From: DATBGO01 sp963785765
Lineage (GTDB): Bacteria > Actinomycetota > Actinomycetes > Streptosporangiales > Streptosporangiaceae
Direction: 5' to 3'
Length of the DNA: 64,000 nt
Assembly (NCBI GenBank): GCA_963785765.1
Contig: CAWAWM010000004.1
Span: 434,001 to 498,000 of the forward strand
Numbering within the stretch: the first letter of the stretch is position 1; every line of letters begins with the position of its first letter. Positions 54,408 to 62,809 of the stretch are shown here, piece after piece. The position numbers and the translations under genes were made by a program. Under the pieces are notes generated by a model. That model searched no databases. It was not told where the DNA came from and was given only the letters and a program-made list of their open reading frames with translations.

Positions 54408-55910
54408 ATGACTGATCCTCCCTTCGGCTTCGGCCTGCCCGGTGATCGGGACCGGGATCGTGATGATTCGCCGGGATCGCCCGGCGGCGGCAGCGGGCCT
54501 GGTGGGCCCGGTGGCATCGGCGGCCCTGGGGGCGCCATGGGGCCGCTTGGGCCGCTGGGCGACCCGCAGCAATTCGCCGACGCCCTGCGCCAGTTCGCCG
54601 ACCTGATGGCCTGGCAGGGCGGACCGGTGAACTGGGACCTGGCCAAGAATGTGGCCAGGCAGACGGTGGCCGCCAAGGGAGATCCGAGCATCCTGCAGAT
54701 CGAGCGCGGCAAGGTGGTCGAGGCGATCCGGCTGGCTGATCTGTGGCTGGAGGACGCCACCACCTTCCCGACTGGCATCCGCGCCGTCCAGGCGTGGAGC
54801 CGGTCTGAATGGGTGGAAGCAACTCTCCCGGTGTGGTCGAAGCTCTGCGACCCGATTGCCGCCCGGGCGGTTGACGCCATGGGCGGGATGCTCGCCGAGG
54901 ACCCGGAGGAACTCAGCGAGGAGCTGCCGCCCGAGATGCGCTCCGCCATGGCCGCGCTGACCGGCGGTGGCCTCGGGGCGCTCAGCGGGCTCGGCGAGAT
55001 GATGCGGAGGATCGGCGGCATGATGGTCGGCGGCCAGACCGGATCCGCCGTGGGTGCCCTGGCCCAGGAGGTGGTCAGCTCCACCGATGTCGGTCTCCCG
55101 CTGGGGCCCGATGGCACAGCGGCTCTGCTACCCGCCGGGGTGGCCGCGTTTGGCGCCGGACTGTCGATAAATGAGGACGAAGTCAGGCTCTTCCTGGCGC
55201 TGCGCGAAGCCGCCCACCACCGGCTGTTCGCGCATGTGCCCTGGCTGAAGGCCAGGCTACTCGGAGCCGTGGAGGATTACGCGCGAGGCATCGCGGTGGA
55301 CGCCAACGCGCTGCGAGAGGCGATGCCGCAGATAGATCCGGCCAATCCGGAGGCGCTGAACGAGGCGCTGGCCGGCGCCGCCTTGTTCCAGCCGGAAGAC
55401 ACCGAGGCGCAGAAGACTGCGCTGGCCCGGCTTGAGACCATGCTGGCCCTGGTCGAAGGCTGGGTGGCCACCGTGGTTGACGCCGCGGCCGCCGAGCGGC
55501 TTCCGCAGTCCGACGCGCTCGCGGAGGCGATCAGGCGGCGCCGGGCGACCGGCGGCCCCGCGGAACGGACCTTCGCGACCCTGGTCGGCCTGGAGCTAAG
55601 ACCGCGCAGGCTCAGGGAAGCTGCGGTGATCTGGCGCGGCCTGACCGACGCCCGCGGCATTTCCGGCCGGGAGGCCATCTGGGCCCACCCCGACCTGCTG
55701 CCGACGACAGAGGATCTCGAAGATCCCGAGGGCTTCGTGCGCGGGCGTCCCGAACTGGACATCTCGGACCTGGAAGCCGAGAGCATCTCACCGGAAGACG
55801 ACAGCGCCGAGAACCGCGACGACTCCGCGGCCGGCGACGACCACACCAGGGACGACCACACCGCCGGTGATGATCACACCGCCGGTGATGATCCCAAGCC
55901 GCAGGATTGA
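54408..55910 (+). CDS. DUF2342/zinc-dependent metalloprotease-like protein
   Basis: A 500-residue protein of the actinobacterial zincin-like DUF2342 family. A Gly/Pro-rich N-terminus (residues 1-50) precedes the conserved core: WDLAKNVARQTVAAKGDPS, the helix LALREAAHHRLFAHVPWL carrying the candidate metal-binding His pair, and the LVEGWVATVVD segment. The last 45 residues are acidic, with an 18-bp repeat (about 55840-55892) encoding DDHTAG units just before the stop. A GAGGGAG site precedes the ATG. Its neighbours match the mycobacterial Rv3193c-uvrD2 stretch. Substrate unknown. Confidence 0.85.
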   Translation: MTDPPFGFGLPGDRDRDRDDSPGSPGGGSGPGGPGGIGGPGGAMGPLGPLGDPQQFADALRQFADLMAWQGGPVNWDLAKNVARQTVAAKGDPSILQIERGKVVEAIRLADLWLEDATTFPTGIRAVQAWSRSEWVEATLPVWSKLCDPIAARAVDAMGGMLAEDPEELSEELPPEMRSAMAALTGGGLGALSGLGEMMRRIGGMMVGGQTGSAVGALAQEVVSSTDVGLPLGPDGTAALLPAGVAAFGAGLSINEDEVRLFLALREAAHHRLFAHVPWLKARLLGAVEDYARGIAVDANALREAMPQIDPANPEALNEALAGAALFQPEDTEAQKTALARLETMLALVEGWVATVVDAAAAERLPQSDALAEAIRRRRATGGPAERTFATLVGLELRPRRLREAAVIWRGLTDARGISGREAIWAHPDLLPTTEDLEDPEGFVRGRPELDISDLEAESISPEDDSAENRDDSAAGDDHTRDDHTAGDDHTAGDDPKPQD

Positions 55911-56125
55911 GGGACACCTGGCCGTCTAGCCCACGCCAGCCGCGATGGCCAGGCTCACCCGCATCAGTCAGGCGGTAGCCAGACGCGGGTCAGGCAGCGG
56001 TCGCGAGGCGGGCAGAAAGGTCAGATCGGTCAGGTGCCGCTCAGCAGGCTCAGCAGGCTGGCCGCCATGGCCTGGGTTGCCGCTAATGCGCGCAGTAATG
56101 TGCCGTCCACAGCAGGTGGATGGGA

Positions 56126-56242
56126 TCACGCCAGCTTGAGCCCGGCCCCCTGCATCCGGGGATCGCGGAATTCACAGGTGTCCGCATTGCCGTCCACAAA
56201 GACACTCCACGCTCTCCCCACGTTACGCACAAGACCATCCAC
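56126..56242 (-). CDS. Possible 38-residue small protein
   Basis: GTG 56242 opens a short frame with a protein-like sequence (RNVGRAWSVFVDGNADTCEF then RDPRMQ). AAGGG lies about 12 nt upstream. I do not recognise it. Composition and codon endings look more coding-like than the other short frames of this interval, but length makes this uncertain. Confidence 0.3.
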   Translation of the reverse strand: MDGLVRNVGRAWSVFVDGNADTCEFRDPRMQGAGLKLA

Positions 56243-56463
56243 AGGCTGGTATTGACCCTTCAGGCCGGCGAGCCTAGCTTCGCCTGACAGGGGTCCCCGG
56301 GCCGCAGGCCGGCGTCGCTTCTGGGGAAGGGGGGCGAACGGCCGCGCGTGGAGACAGTGACTGCGCTTAGCACGGCTCCGGCGCCCGGGGATTCCTGTCA
56401 GTCCACACGGTCACCGTCGCCACCCGCCCGCAGTCACCCGTACGGTCACCGCCGGCCATTCCC

Positions 56464-56606
56464 GAGGCCGGTCACCGTCACTCCACCCCGAGCCGGACAC
56501 GGTCGGCCACCCCAGAGGCCGGTCACCGTCACCCCACCCCGAGCCGGGCACCGTCGGCCACCCCAGAGGCCGGTCACCGTCACTCCACCCCCGAGCCGGG
56601 CACTGT
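56464..56606. repeat. 51-bp tandem repeat, nearly three copies
   Basis: Units start at 56464, 56515 and 56566 with GAGGCCGGTCACCGTCAC and share about 90% of positions. The period is a multiple of three, but no gene with a start signal covers them. Confidence 0.85.
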
Positions 56607-56793
56607 CCTTCCACTCCTGAGACCACCAGTCGGCAGCGTCATCGCTGGCCGTGCACCTCCGCTGCGACCTAACTGACATCGTTTTCGAAAGATTTTGTGC
56701 GATGCGCTAGGAGAGCCGGAATTGTCAGAGGGGGTCGCTAGGGTCGAACACAGTAGCAAATCAAGTCCTTAGCCTGGAGGAGGTCAAGCAGGT

Positions 56794-58375
56794 ATGTGCT
56801 TACCCGGCCAGCCGCCCGCGCCGCCGTCAACCGCCGCTGATGCGGTGGCGATGGCGCGCGCCGGGCTGGCGGCGCTGGCCCGAATGGACGCGGCGGGGCT
56901 GACTGCCGCGGAGCAGGGGGATTGCCTGCGGGCGCTGGAGCAGGCCGAGGCGGCGCATACCGCGGCGCGGGCCCGGGTGCTGGCCGCGTTCCACGCCGGC
57001 GGCGGGTTTGAGGATGATGGTCACGGGTCGGCGAAGAGCTGGCTGCGGTGGCAGACCCGGATCACCGCGAACGCGGCGGCGACGGCGATGGCGTGGATGC
57101 GGCGGCTGGGCGCGCACCCCGCCGTCGCGGGCGCGCTGGCGGCGGGTGACCTGTCGCCGTCGTGGGCCCGGGCGGTGTGCGGGTGGACGGACCTGCTGCC
57201 GGCGGAGCACCGGGCGGGCGCGGACGCGATCTTGCTGGCCGCCGCCGCCAGCGGCGCGGACCTGGCCGGCCTGGCGGCGCTGGCGGAGGAAATACGGCGG
57301 CGGACGGCGCGGCCCGATGCGGACGGTGATGACGGGTTCAAGGACCGGTCGGTGTAGCCTGGACGTGACGTTCGGGCAGGCCGGGAAACTGACCGGGAAC
57401 CTGACCCCGCAGTGCACCGCCGCGCTGGGGGCGGTGCTGGATGCCCTGGGCAAGAAGACCGGTCCGGAGGACACCCGGACGGTGTGGCAGCGCCGTCATG
57501 ATGCGGTGGAGGAAATGTGCCGGCGGCTGATCGCCGCGGGGGGCGTGCCGGACCGGGCCGGGCAGCCGGCGCAGATCCAGGTGCATATGACGCTGGATCA
57601 GCTCCGCGGCCTGACCGAGCCCGGCGGGCCCGGCGGGGCCGGTGCGCAGGCGGGGTGGGCGGCGGCGTGGCCGCCGGCCGGGCCCGGCGCGGACTGTGAC
57701 GCGTCGATCGTCCCGGTCGTCACCGGCCACCTCGACCACCAGCTCCTCAGCCAGCTCGCCGCCGACCTGCTCCGCCGCCAGCCCAGCCAACCCGGCCAGC
57801 CTGGTTCGGGCCTGCCCGGCCCCGGCCAGCCTGGCTCAGGCCAGCCCGGCCCCGGCGGCCTGCCCGGTTCGGGCCTGCCCGGTCAGGGCCGCGCGGGCCA
57901 GGGCGGGCCGGATGCCGCCAGCGGGCGGTGGCTGCGGGCCGAGCGGGCCGCCCGGCAGCTCATCGTGTCCCGGGCGGTCGGCCTGCTGTCCGGGCCCGGC
58001 GGGCTGGCTAGCTACCTGCGGACCCGGCTGCCCGATGACCTGGTCGCGTCGGTCAGCCTGCCGCTGGACATCGGCGCGGTCACCGACACCATCCCGGTGC
58101 ACCTGCGCCGGGCGGTCACCGTCCGGGACCGGCACTGCCGGTTCCCCGGCTGCACCCAGCCCGCCCCGGCATGCCAGCCGCACCACATCATCCCCCGGTC
58201 CCAGGGCGGCCCGACCAGCCTCACCAACCTGATCAACCTGTGTTCGTTCCACCATTTGATCGCGATTCACCGGTGGGGCTGGGGCATCGCCCTCCACCCC
58301 GACGGCAGCGTGACTGCTACCAGCCCCGACGGCCGGACCCTGCACAGCCACAGCCCCCCAGCCACCGCCGCCTGA
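56794..58375 (+). pseudogene. DUF222/HNH endonuclease (13E12-like), frameshifted
   Basis: The first 187 codons (56794-57357) form a DUF222 domain beginning after a GGAGGAGG site. They stop at a TAG just before a second frame continues with LDVTFGQAGKLTGNLTPQC through a complete HNH domain (CRFPGCTQPA, QPHHIIPRSQGG, LINLCSFHHLIAIH) to 58375. Skipping one base at GGTGTAGCCTGG joins DRSV to LDVTF. A Gly/Gln/Pro/Ser repeat (about 57785-57890) lies between the domains. Such 13E12-type genes are repetitive in actinobacteria and can serve as phage integration targets. The frameshift may be decay or a sequence error; a programmed shift is not supported by any slippery motif. Confidence 0.8.
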
Positions 58376-58516
58376 GGGGCGGCCCCGCCTGAGCAGGCCG
58401 CCCGGCCGGACCGGTGGCCAGCCCGCGAAAGGTCGTCCACCAGAGCAGAAGCCCCGCGGACTCAGGCTGGGCATCGGAGAAGCGAAAATGTCTGATCCTG
58501 CTGCCATGCTGTCCGC

Positions 58517-59548
58517 GTGAGACCAGCGCTCAAGCCAGGACTGCTGCCGGTATGGCGGGACCGGGACACGCTACAGATCGGCATAGACCCGCGTCGTGCC
58601 GTCGCCTTGACCGGCATGGCCGGAGTTTCCTGCGTTATCAGCCTGCTCGACGGGAGCCGCGACCGTGATCAGGTCCTCGCGGCGGCCTACGAACACGGCA
58701 TTCCGGCCGAGACAGCCGACCGGGTGCTCACGCTGCTGGCCGCGGGCGGTGCGCTTGACGACTTTCCCGCTGGAACGCTCCGAGTGTTGCCGCAGCCGTT
58801 GCGGGCCCGGCTGGCCGCCGAATTAGCTACCGTCTCGCTGGCCCGCCAAGATTCTGACGGCGGCGCCCGGACCTTGGCCAGGCGGCGCGCGGCCTATATC
58901 CGTATCCGCGGGACCGGCCGGATCGCCGGGTCGATCCGCAGCATCCTGGTGGCAGCTGGCATCGGCGACGTATCAGGCGGGAGCGACCCGGAGCCCCAGC
59001 CGCCCCGGCCAGACCCCACGTTGGCAGCCCGCGTTCCCACCGCCCGGATGCCACCCCGGCCAGGCCGCAAGACCCGCGCCCGGCCGTCGGCTGGCCGCCC
59101 ACCAGCCGGTCAGCCGTTACCTGACTTAGCTGTGCTGATCGGGCAACCCGATCCCGAGCTATCGGCCGCGCTGATGAGCGACCGCACACCTCATCTGGTT
59201 GCGTCGGCGAGCGAGGCTATCGGTGTCGTCGGTCCGCTCGTTGTACCTGGGCGCACCGCCTGCCTGCGCTGCCTTGACCTGCATCGGACTGACCGTGATC
59301 CAGCGTGGCCGCTCATCCTGGCTCAGCTGGCCGGCCGCCAGCCGATTCCGCTCGCCTGCGACGCGTCACTTGCCGTCGCAGTGGCAGCTCAGGCCACTTC
59401 CCAGGTACTGGCGTTCGTGGATAGCGCCGCGGCTCCGGACGCGGTAGCCAACGGGACGCTGGAACTCGTTCTCCCTGGCTGGCAGTGGCGCCGCCGCACC
59501 TGGTCCCCCCATGAGCGCTGCTCGTGCGGAACCAGCGATCCTCGGTAA
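58517..59548 (+). CDS. ThiF/TOMM leader-binding-like cyclodehydratase-domain protein
   Basis: A 343-residue protein with an N-terminal winged-helix-like region (LLPVWRDRDTLQIGIDPRRA) and a ThiF-type fold with zinc pairs CLRC (near residue 255) and CSCG at the C-terminus. It resembles the leader-peptide-binding partner proteins of thiazole/oxazole peptide maturation and the Rv3196-type gene of mycobacteria. There is no YcaO or precursor peptide here, so a peptide product is not supported; role unknown. The GTG start is at 58517. A degenerate copy of its 3' third lies 150 bp downstream. Confidence 0.75.
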   Translation: MRPALKPGLLPVWRDRDTLQIGIDPRRAVALTGMAGVSCVISLLDGSRDRDQVLAAAYEHGIPAETADRVLTLLAAGGALDDFPAGTLRVLPQPLRARLAAELATVSLARQDSDGGARTLARRRAAYIRIRGTGRIAGSIRSILVAAGIGDVSGGSDPEPQPPRPDPTLAARVPTARMPPRPGRKTRARPSAGRPPAGQPLPDLAVLIGQPDPELSAALMSDRTPHLVASASEAIGVVGPLVVPGRTACLRCLDLHRTDRDPAWPLILAQLAGRQPIPLACDASLAVAVAAQATSQVLAFVDSAAAPDAVANGTLELVLPGWQWRRRTWSPHERCSCGTSDPR

Positions 59549-59554
59549 CGCCGA

Positions 59555-59690
59555 AACGGGCGCGCTGTCCGGCGGCCAGCGGCAGCGGGCGGCGATGGCC
59601 GTGCGATCGTCCGCGAGCCCCAGGCGTTCCCGATGGACGAGCGGCCAGCACCGCATGGACCTTCGTGAGCCAGCGCTGGACGGCGAAGAA
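59555..59690 (+). pseudogene. Fragment of a sugar-type ABC transporter ATPase
   Basis: ALSGGQRQRAAMA is the ABC signature helix. One base later, in the next frame, AIVREPQAFPMDE continues exactly as in MalK/UgpC-type ATPases (Walker B end). The Walker A part and the rest of the gene are absent, so it is a relic of about 45 codons with a frameshift. It sits between the ThiF-like gene and the relic copy of that gene, pointing to a past insertion or recombination. Confidence 0.75.
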
Positions 59691-59699
59691 ATTTCCTGA

Positions 59700-59908
59700 C
59701 TTGACCTGATTCGAGCCGACCCCGATCCGGCATGGCCGCTCATTCTCGCCCAACTCGCCGGCCGCTCGGCCGATTCCGGCCCGCTGCGACGTCATGCTCG
59801 CTGCCGCCTCCGCAGCTCAGGGCGCCTTTCCTGGCCTCGCGTTCGTCGGCTGGGCAGAGGTTCTTGACGTTGTGAGCAACGGCACGCCGACGCTCGATCC
59901 ACCGTCCT
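59700..59908 (+). pseudogene. Degenerate duplicate of the ThiF-like gene 3' region
   Basis: The DNA aligns base by base with 59270-59470: shared blocks include CTTGACCTG, TGGCCGCTCAT and GCCGGCCGC, then the GACGxxGTxxxCAACGG region. Stop codons and small indels break the frame. It is a partial tandem copy that has decayed. Confidence 0.75.
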
Positions 59909-59990
59909 GACAGCGCCCCCGGCAACCCTGGCCGCCAGATCAGTGCTTCCCCTGTGGCAGCCACGGGCCCCGGTAGCCGACAATGAGATC

Positions 59991-61427
59991 ATGACTGACT
60001 TGCCCCGCCGTGCTGTCACCCGCACGGCCAAGCTCGCGACCCTGCCGGTCGGGCTGGCCGGGCGAACCGCGCTGGGGTTCGGGAAGCGGCTCGGCGGCAA
60101 GCCGGCGGAACTCGTCGCGCACGAGATTCAGCAGCGAACCGCGGAGCAGATCTTCCGGGTGCTCGGCGAGCTGAAAGGCGGCGCCCTGAAGCTCGGCCAG
60201 GCACTGTCGATCTTCGAGGCAGCGCTGCCGCCCGATCTGGCCTGCCCGTACCGGGCTACCCTGACCAGGCTCCAGGAGGCTGCTCCCCCGCTTCCCGCTG
60301 GCAGCGTCCACAAAGTGCTCGACGCTGACCTAGGAAAGGACTGGCGCGCTAACTTCCTCGAGTTCGACGACAATCCGGCCGCCGCCGCGTCGATCGGCCA
60401 GGTGCACCGGGCGGTGTGGCGAGATGGTCGCAAGGTCGCGGTGAAGATCCAGTATCCCGGAGCTGGCCAGGCGCTGATCAACGACTTCACTCAGCTGAGC
60501 CGGGTGGGCAGGCTGTTCGGCGTGCTTATGCCCGGGCTGGAGGTCCGGCCGCTCCTCGACGAGCTCAGGAACCGGGTGGTCGAGGAACTGGACTACCGGC
60601 TCGAGGCCAGCTCACAAGAGGCCTTCGCCGAGATCTATGAGGGTGACCCGGACATCTTCGTCCCACATATCGTCGCCGCGACCGACCATGTACTGATCAG
60701 CGAGTGGATGGACGGCACCCCGCTTTCGAAGATCATCTCAGTGGGGACACAAGAGGAGCGGAACCGGGCCGGCCTGCTGATCGTGCGATTCCTGTTCTCC
60801 GGGCCTGCGCGGGTCGGGCTCCTGCATGCTGATCCGCATCCAGGCAACTTCCGGATGCTGGCTGACGGCCGACTAGGCGTTCTTGACTTCGGTGCCGTGG
60901 ACAGGCTGCCCGACGGATTCCCCCGGTTCTTCGGCATGCTGCTCCGGCTGACCCACGAGGACCGCGGTATGGAAACCGTGGAGCGGCTGCTGCGGGACAA
61001 CGGCTTCCTGAAGCCAGGAGTCAGCGTGGACCTCAACGCGCTGCGCAGCTACCTAGCACCACTGGCCGAGCCGTCCAAGGTCGAGTCATTCAAGTTCAGC
61101 AGAGAATGGATGCGCGGGGAGGCGACCCGAGTTACCGACATGCGCCCAGCCGCCGTAGGCAGGCGCCTCAACCTGCCGCCCTCCTATGTGCTTATCCACC
61201 GGGTATCGACAGCCGGAATCGGCGTGCTCTGCCAGCTTGAGTGCGAAGGGCCGTTCCGCGCCGAGGTGCTCCAGTGGATGCCCGGTTACCTGGACTCGGG
61301 CGGACTCGACGATGGCCTGGAGGATCCGTTGCCCGCCGACCCGGACGAGGATCTCGATGGGGAACTGGACGAGGAACTTGATCTAGACGGGGACGGCCGG
61401 GTCACCTCGGAAACCACCGGCTCCTAG
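59991..61427 (+). CDS. ABC1/AarF-family (UbiB-like) atypical kinase
   Basis: A 478-residue protein-kinase-like ATPase. Motifs: KxGQ (LKLGQALS), the Ala-rich loop AAASIGQVH, the Lys of KVAVKIQYPG, LISEWMDG, HADPHPGN (catalytic and metal ligands) and LDFGAVD. ABC1 proteins support quinone or lipid metabolism; in this actinobacterial block (next to whiB7 and uvrD2) the substrate is unknown. ATG 59991 is preferred over ATG 59943, which lies in the relic DNA. The acidic tail ends SETTGS, and its codons are re-copied twice downstream. Confidence 0.92.
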   Translation: MTDLPRRAVTRTAKLATLPVGLAGRTALGFGKRLGGKPAELVAHEIQQRTAEQIFRVLGELKGGALKLGQALSIFEAALPPDLACPYRATLTRLQEAAPPLPAGSVHKVLDADLGKDWRANFLEFDDNPAAAASIGQVHRAVWRDGRKVAVKIQYPGAGQALINDFTQLSRVGRLFGVLMPGLEVRPLLDELRNRVVEELDYRLEASSQEAFAEIYEGDPDIFVPHIVAATDHVLISEWMDGTPLSKIISVGTQEERNRAGLLIVRFLFSGPARVGLLHADPHPGNFRMLADGRLGVLDFGAVDRLPDGFPRFFGMLLRLTHEDRGMETVERLLRDNGFLKPGVSVDLNALRSYLAPLAEPSKVESFKFSREWMRGEATRVTDMRPAAVGRRLNLPPSYVLIHRVSTAGIGVLCQLECEGPFRAEVLQWMPGYLDSGGLDDGLEDPLPADPDEDLDGELDEELDLDGDGRVTSETTGS

Positions 61428-61609
61428 CTCTGGGCCCATCCCGGGAAGAATCGGTAACCACCGGCTCCTAGCTCCGGACCAGAGCCCCCATCCCGGCTGG
61501 AATCGATAAGCCAGTGCCGACGGCTCCGCCGCCGCCCGCCTGGCGGCACTGGGTATGGCCGCTCGCGATCCTGGGCCGTGCTCGTGCTGAAACCGTCGGC
61601 TCCTAGCTC
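61410..61609 (+). repeat. Dispersed copies of the ABC1-kinase 3' end
   Basis: GAAACCACCGGCTCCTAGCT at 61410 spans the stop codon. Near-copies, each with the TAG, occur at 61454 and 61589, with partly conserved flanks (about 44 bp between the first two). A weaker match lies near 61515. Confidence 0.75.
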
Positions 61610-61620
61610 CGCACCGGCGC

Positions 61621-61656
61621 CCCAGGCCCGGGAGGACTAGTCCTCCCGGGTCTGGG
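61621..61656. terminator. Long palindrome between the ABC1 kinase and the 65-residue gene
   Basis: A perfect 24-bp palindrome (61627-61650, centre ACTAGT) extended by CCCAG/CTGGG arms beyond one mismatch. It lies between convergent genes and can act on both strands. Confidence 0.7.
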
Positions 61657-61697
61657 CCGGTCAGCCGAGCGGAGCAACAGCACTGGCGCAGCAACGG

Positions 61698-61895
61698 TCA
61701 GGACTTCCGTCCCGCTGCGAGCTCAGCGCGCAGCCGTACTTCGTCCCGCAAGGCGTGAGCCAGCTGACGCTGCGCCCGGTCGGCACGGCGGGTTGCCCGG
61801 CCAAGCGCGCGTACCCGCAGCGCCTGGCGCTGCTCCGCCGCCCTGGCGAGCATCGTCTGCTGATGCGCTCGGGCCGTCTCGTTGGTCAGGTACAT
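61698..61895 (-). CDS. Small basic coiled-coil protein downstream of whiB7
   Basis: A 65-residue, Arg/Ala-rich, predicted all-helical protein starting MYLTNETARAHQQ. It lies 46 nt after whiB7 on the same strand with GAGAGGCGG before the ATG, so it is probably co-transcribed. No family recognised. Confidence 0.55.
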   Translation of the reverse strand: MYLTNETARAHQQTMLARAAEQRQALRVRALGRATRRADRAQRQLAHALRDEVRLRAELAAGRKS

Positions 61896-61941
61896 GATTC
61901 ACCGCCTCTCTGCTGATCTGCAGCCTGTCTGAGCGGACAGC

Positions 61942-62313
61942 TCACGCCGCTACCTCCGTCTTGCGCGGCCGTCCGCGGGGCCGCTTGCGCGGCACAACCT
62001 CGCCGCGCAGGAACAGCTCGCCGCCCCAGACTCCCCATGGCTCCCTGCGCTCCAGGGCCCCTGCCAGGCAAGTCCGCCGGGCCGGGCAGTCCTGGCACAG
62101 CTCCTTGGCGGACTCCACGTCCTGGGGAGATTCGGCGAAGAACAGCTCCGGGTCGTCGCTGCATGGCAGCCCGAGGCCATTCGGTAGCCCGGCAGTAGTC
62201 ACCGAGCCTGCCAGGGCCGCAGGAGCAGTCCTGGTGTTCGTTTCCGCTTGCGCGGTCTCTGCCTCGAACCCCGCCGGACCTCTTAAAGCGGCGGTGGTGC
62301 CGGGCCAATACAT
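61942..62313 (-). CDS. whiB7: WhiB7/WblC-type antibiotic-resistance regulator
   Basis: A 123-residue WhiB protein with four cluster cysteines (LPCSDD, ELCQDCPARRTC), the EPWGVWGGE turn typical of WhiB7, and a C-terminal AT-hook (RGRPRK) that sets WhiB7 apart from other WhiB proteins. It activates intrinsic ribosome-antibiotic resistance genes with the primary sigma factor. AGAGGGGA lies 5 nt before the ATG. Upstream are a strong hairpin, a small open frame and a WhiB7-like promoter, an arrangement like the known autoregulated, attenuated whiB7 leaders. The uvrD2 and tesB neighbours match the mycobacterial locus. Confidence 0.95.
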   Translation of the reverse strand: MYWPGTTAALRGPAGFEAETAQAETNTRTAPAALAGSVTTAGLPNGLGLPCSDDPELFFAESPQDVESAKELCQDCPARRTCLAGALERREPWGVWGGELFLRGEVVPRKRPRGRPRKTEVAA

Positions 62314-62393
62314 CGGGATCCCCTCTCATCTACTCGTCGTACGGTCTCGCACGCCTCTGACAAAACGGTGGCCTCGCCTGCCGTGACATGACG

Positions 62394-62428
62394 AAGGCCG
62401 CGGACCCGGTTTCCGGGTCCGCGGCCTT
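62394..62428 (-). terminator. Hairpin in the whiB7 leader (attenuator candidate)
   Basis: A perfect 16-bp stem (AAGGCCGCGGACCCGG and complement) with a 3-nt loop lies 81 nt before the whiB7 start and 22 nt after the stop of the small leader frame. Its strength and place fit a Rho-independent-type attenuator, though the minus-strand T run is weak. Confidence 0.75.
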
Positions 62429-62450
62429 TGGGGGATCAGGCCGGTCTTTG

Positions 62451-62759
62451 CTAGACCGGTTCCCTCGCCGGATGCGCGCCCGGAACACCGCCGCTAGCCG
62501 CGGCGATGCGGGTCTTCGGTGCGTAGTAGTGCTGGTCGGAGTCCTGCTTGGTAGCGACCTGCTGCCCGAGCACGACGTGCTGCGCCATGCGGCGCGGTCG
62601 GCCCGGGATATTCGTCGCCCAGAGAGCACGCGGGCGCGCCACAACGGCGCCTGTGCTGCTAGCCACGACGGCCCGGACGCCGGAGAGCGGGAAAACGCCC
62701 GCGCCGGAACCGAACCGCGCGTCAGCGGCAGCCGTGACATCGGAGTTCATGTTCAGCAT
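62451..62759 (-). CDS. 102-codon leader frame upstream of whiB7
   Basis: ATG 62759 with AGGGAGG 8 nt upstream opens a frame ending shortly before the hairpin. The product (MLNMNSDVTAAADARFGSG onward) has no recognised domain. By position it is a candidate regulatory upstream frame: translation stalled by antibiotic could influence the hairpin. It could also encode an ordinary small protein. Confidence 0.55.
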   Translation of the reverse strand: MLNMNSDVTAAADARFGSGAGVFPLSGVRAVVASSTGAVVARPRALWATNIPGRPRRMAQHVVLGQQVATKQDSDQHYYAPKTRIAAASGGVPGAHPAREPV

Positions 62760-62809
62760 CCTGGGCACCTCCCTCTCTGCAGCCTCGATGGACCCGTCGT
62801 CATGTGAGC

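Larger units (their letters stand above)
55911..56793. other. 883-bp interval with few features
   Basis: Between the DUF2342 gene and the HNH gene I see one possible 38-codon minus-strand gene and a 51-bp tandem repeat (both listed separately). The AT-richer stretch at about 56665-56720, with TTTTCGAAAGATTTTG, is probably the HNH gene promoter. No other gene is supported. Confidence 0.6.

Noticed and set aside
57350..57360. Programmed frameshift in the HNH endonuclease
   Set aside because: No slippery heptamer, internal Shine-Dalgarno or pseudoknot seen at the shift site.
58517..59548. Thiazole/oxazole-modified peptide (TOMM) gene cluster
   Set aside because: Only the ThiF/leader-binding-like gene is present; no YcaO, dehydrogenase, precursor peptide or exporter nearby, and the locus matches a conserved housekeeping block.
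59943..59990. Upstream ATG as start of the ABC1 kinase
   Set aside because: It lies in relic DNA, and ATG 59991 gives the family-like N-terminus.
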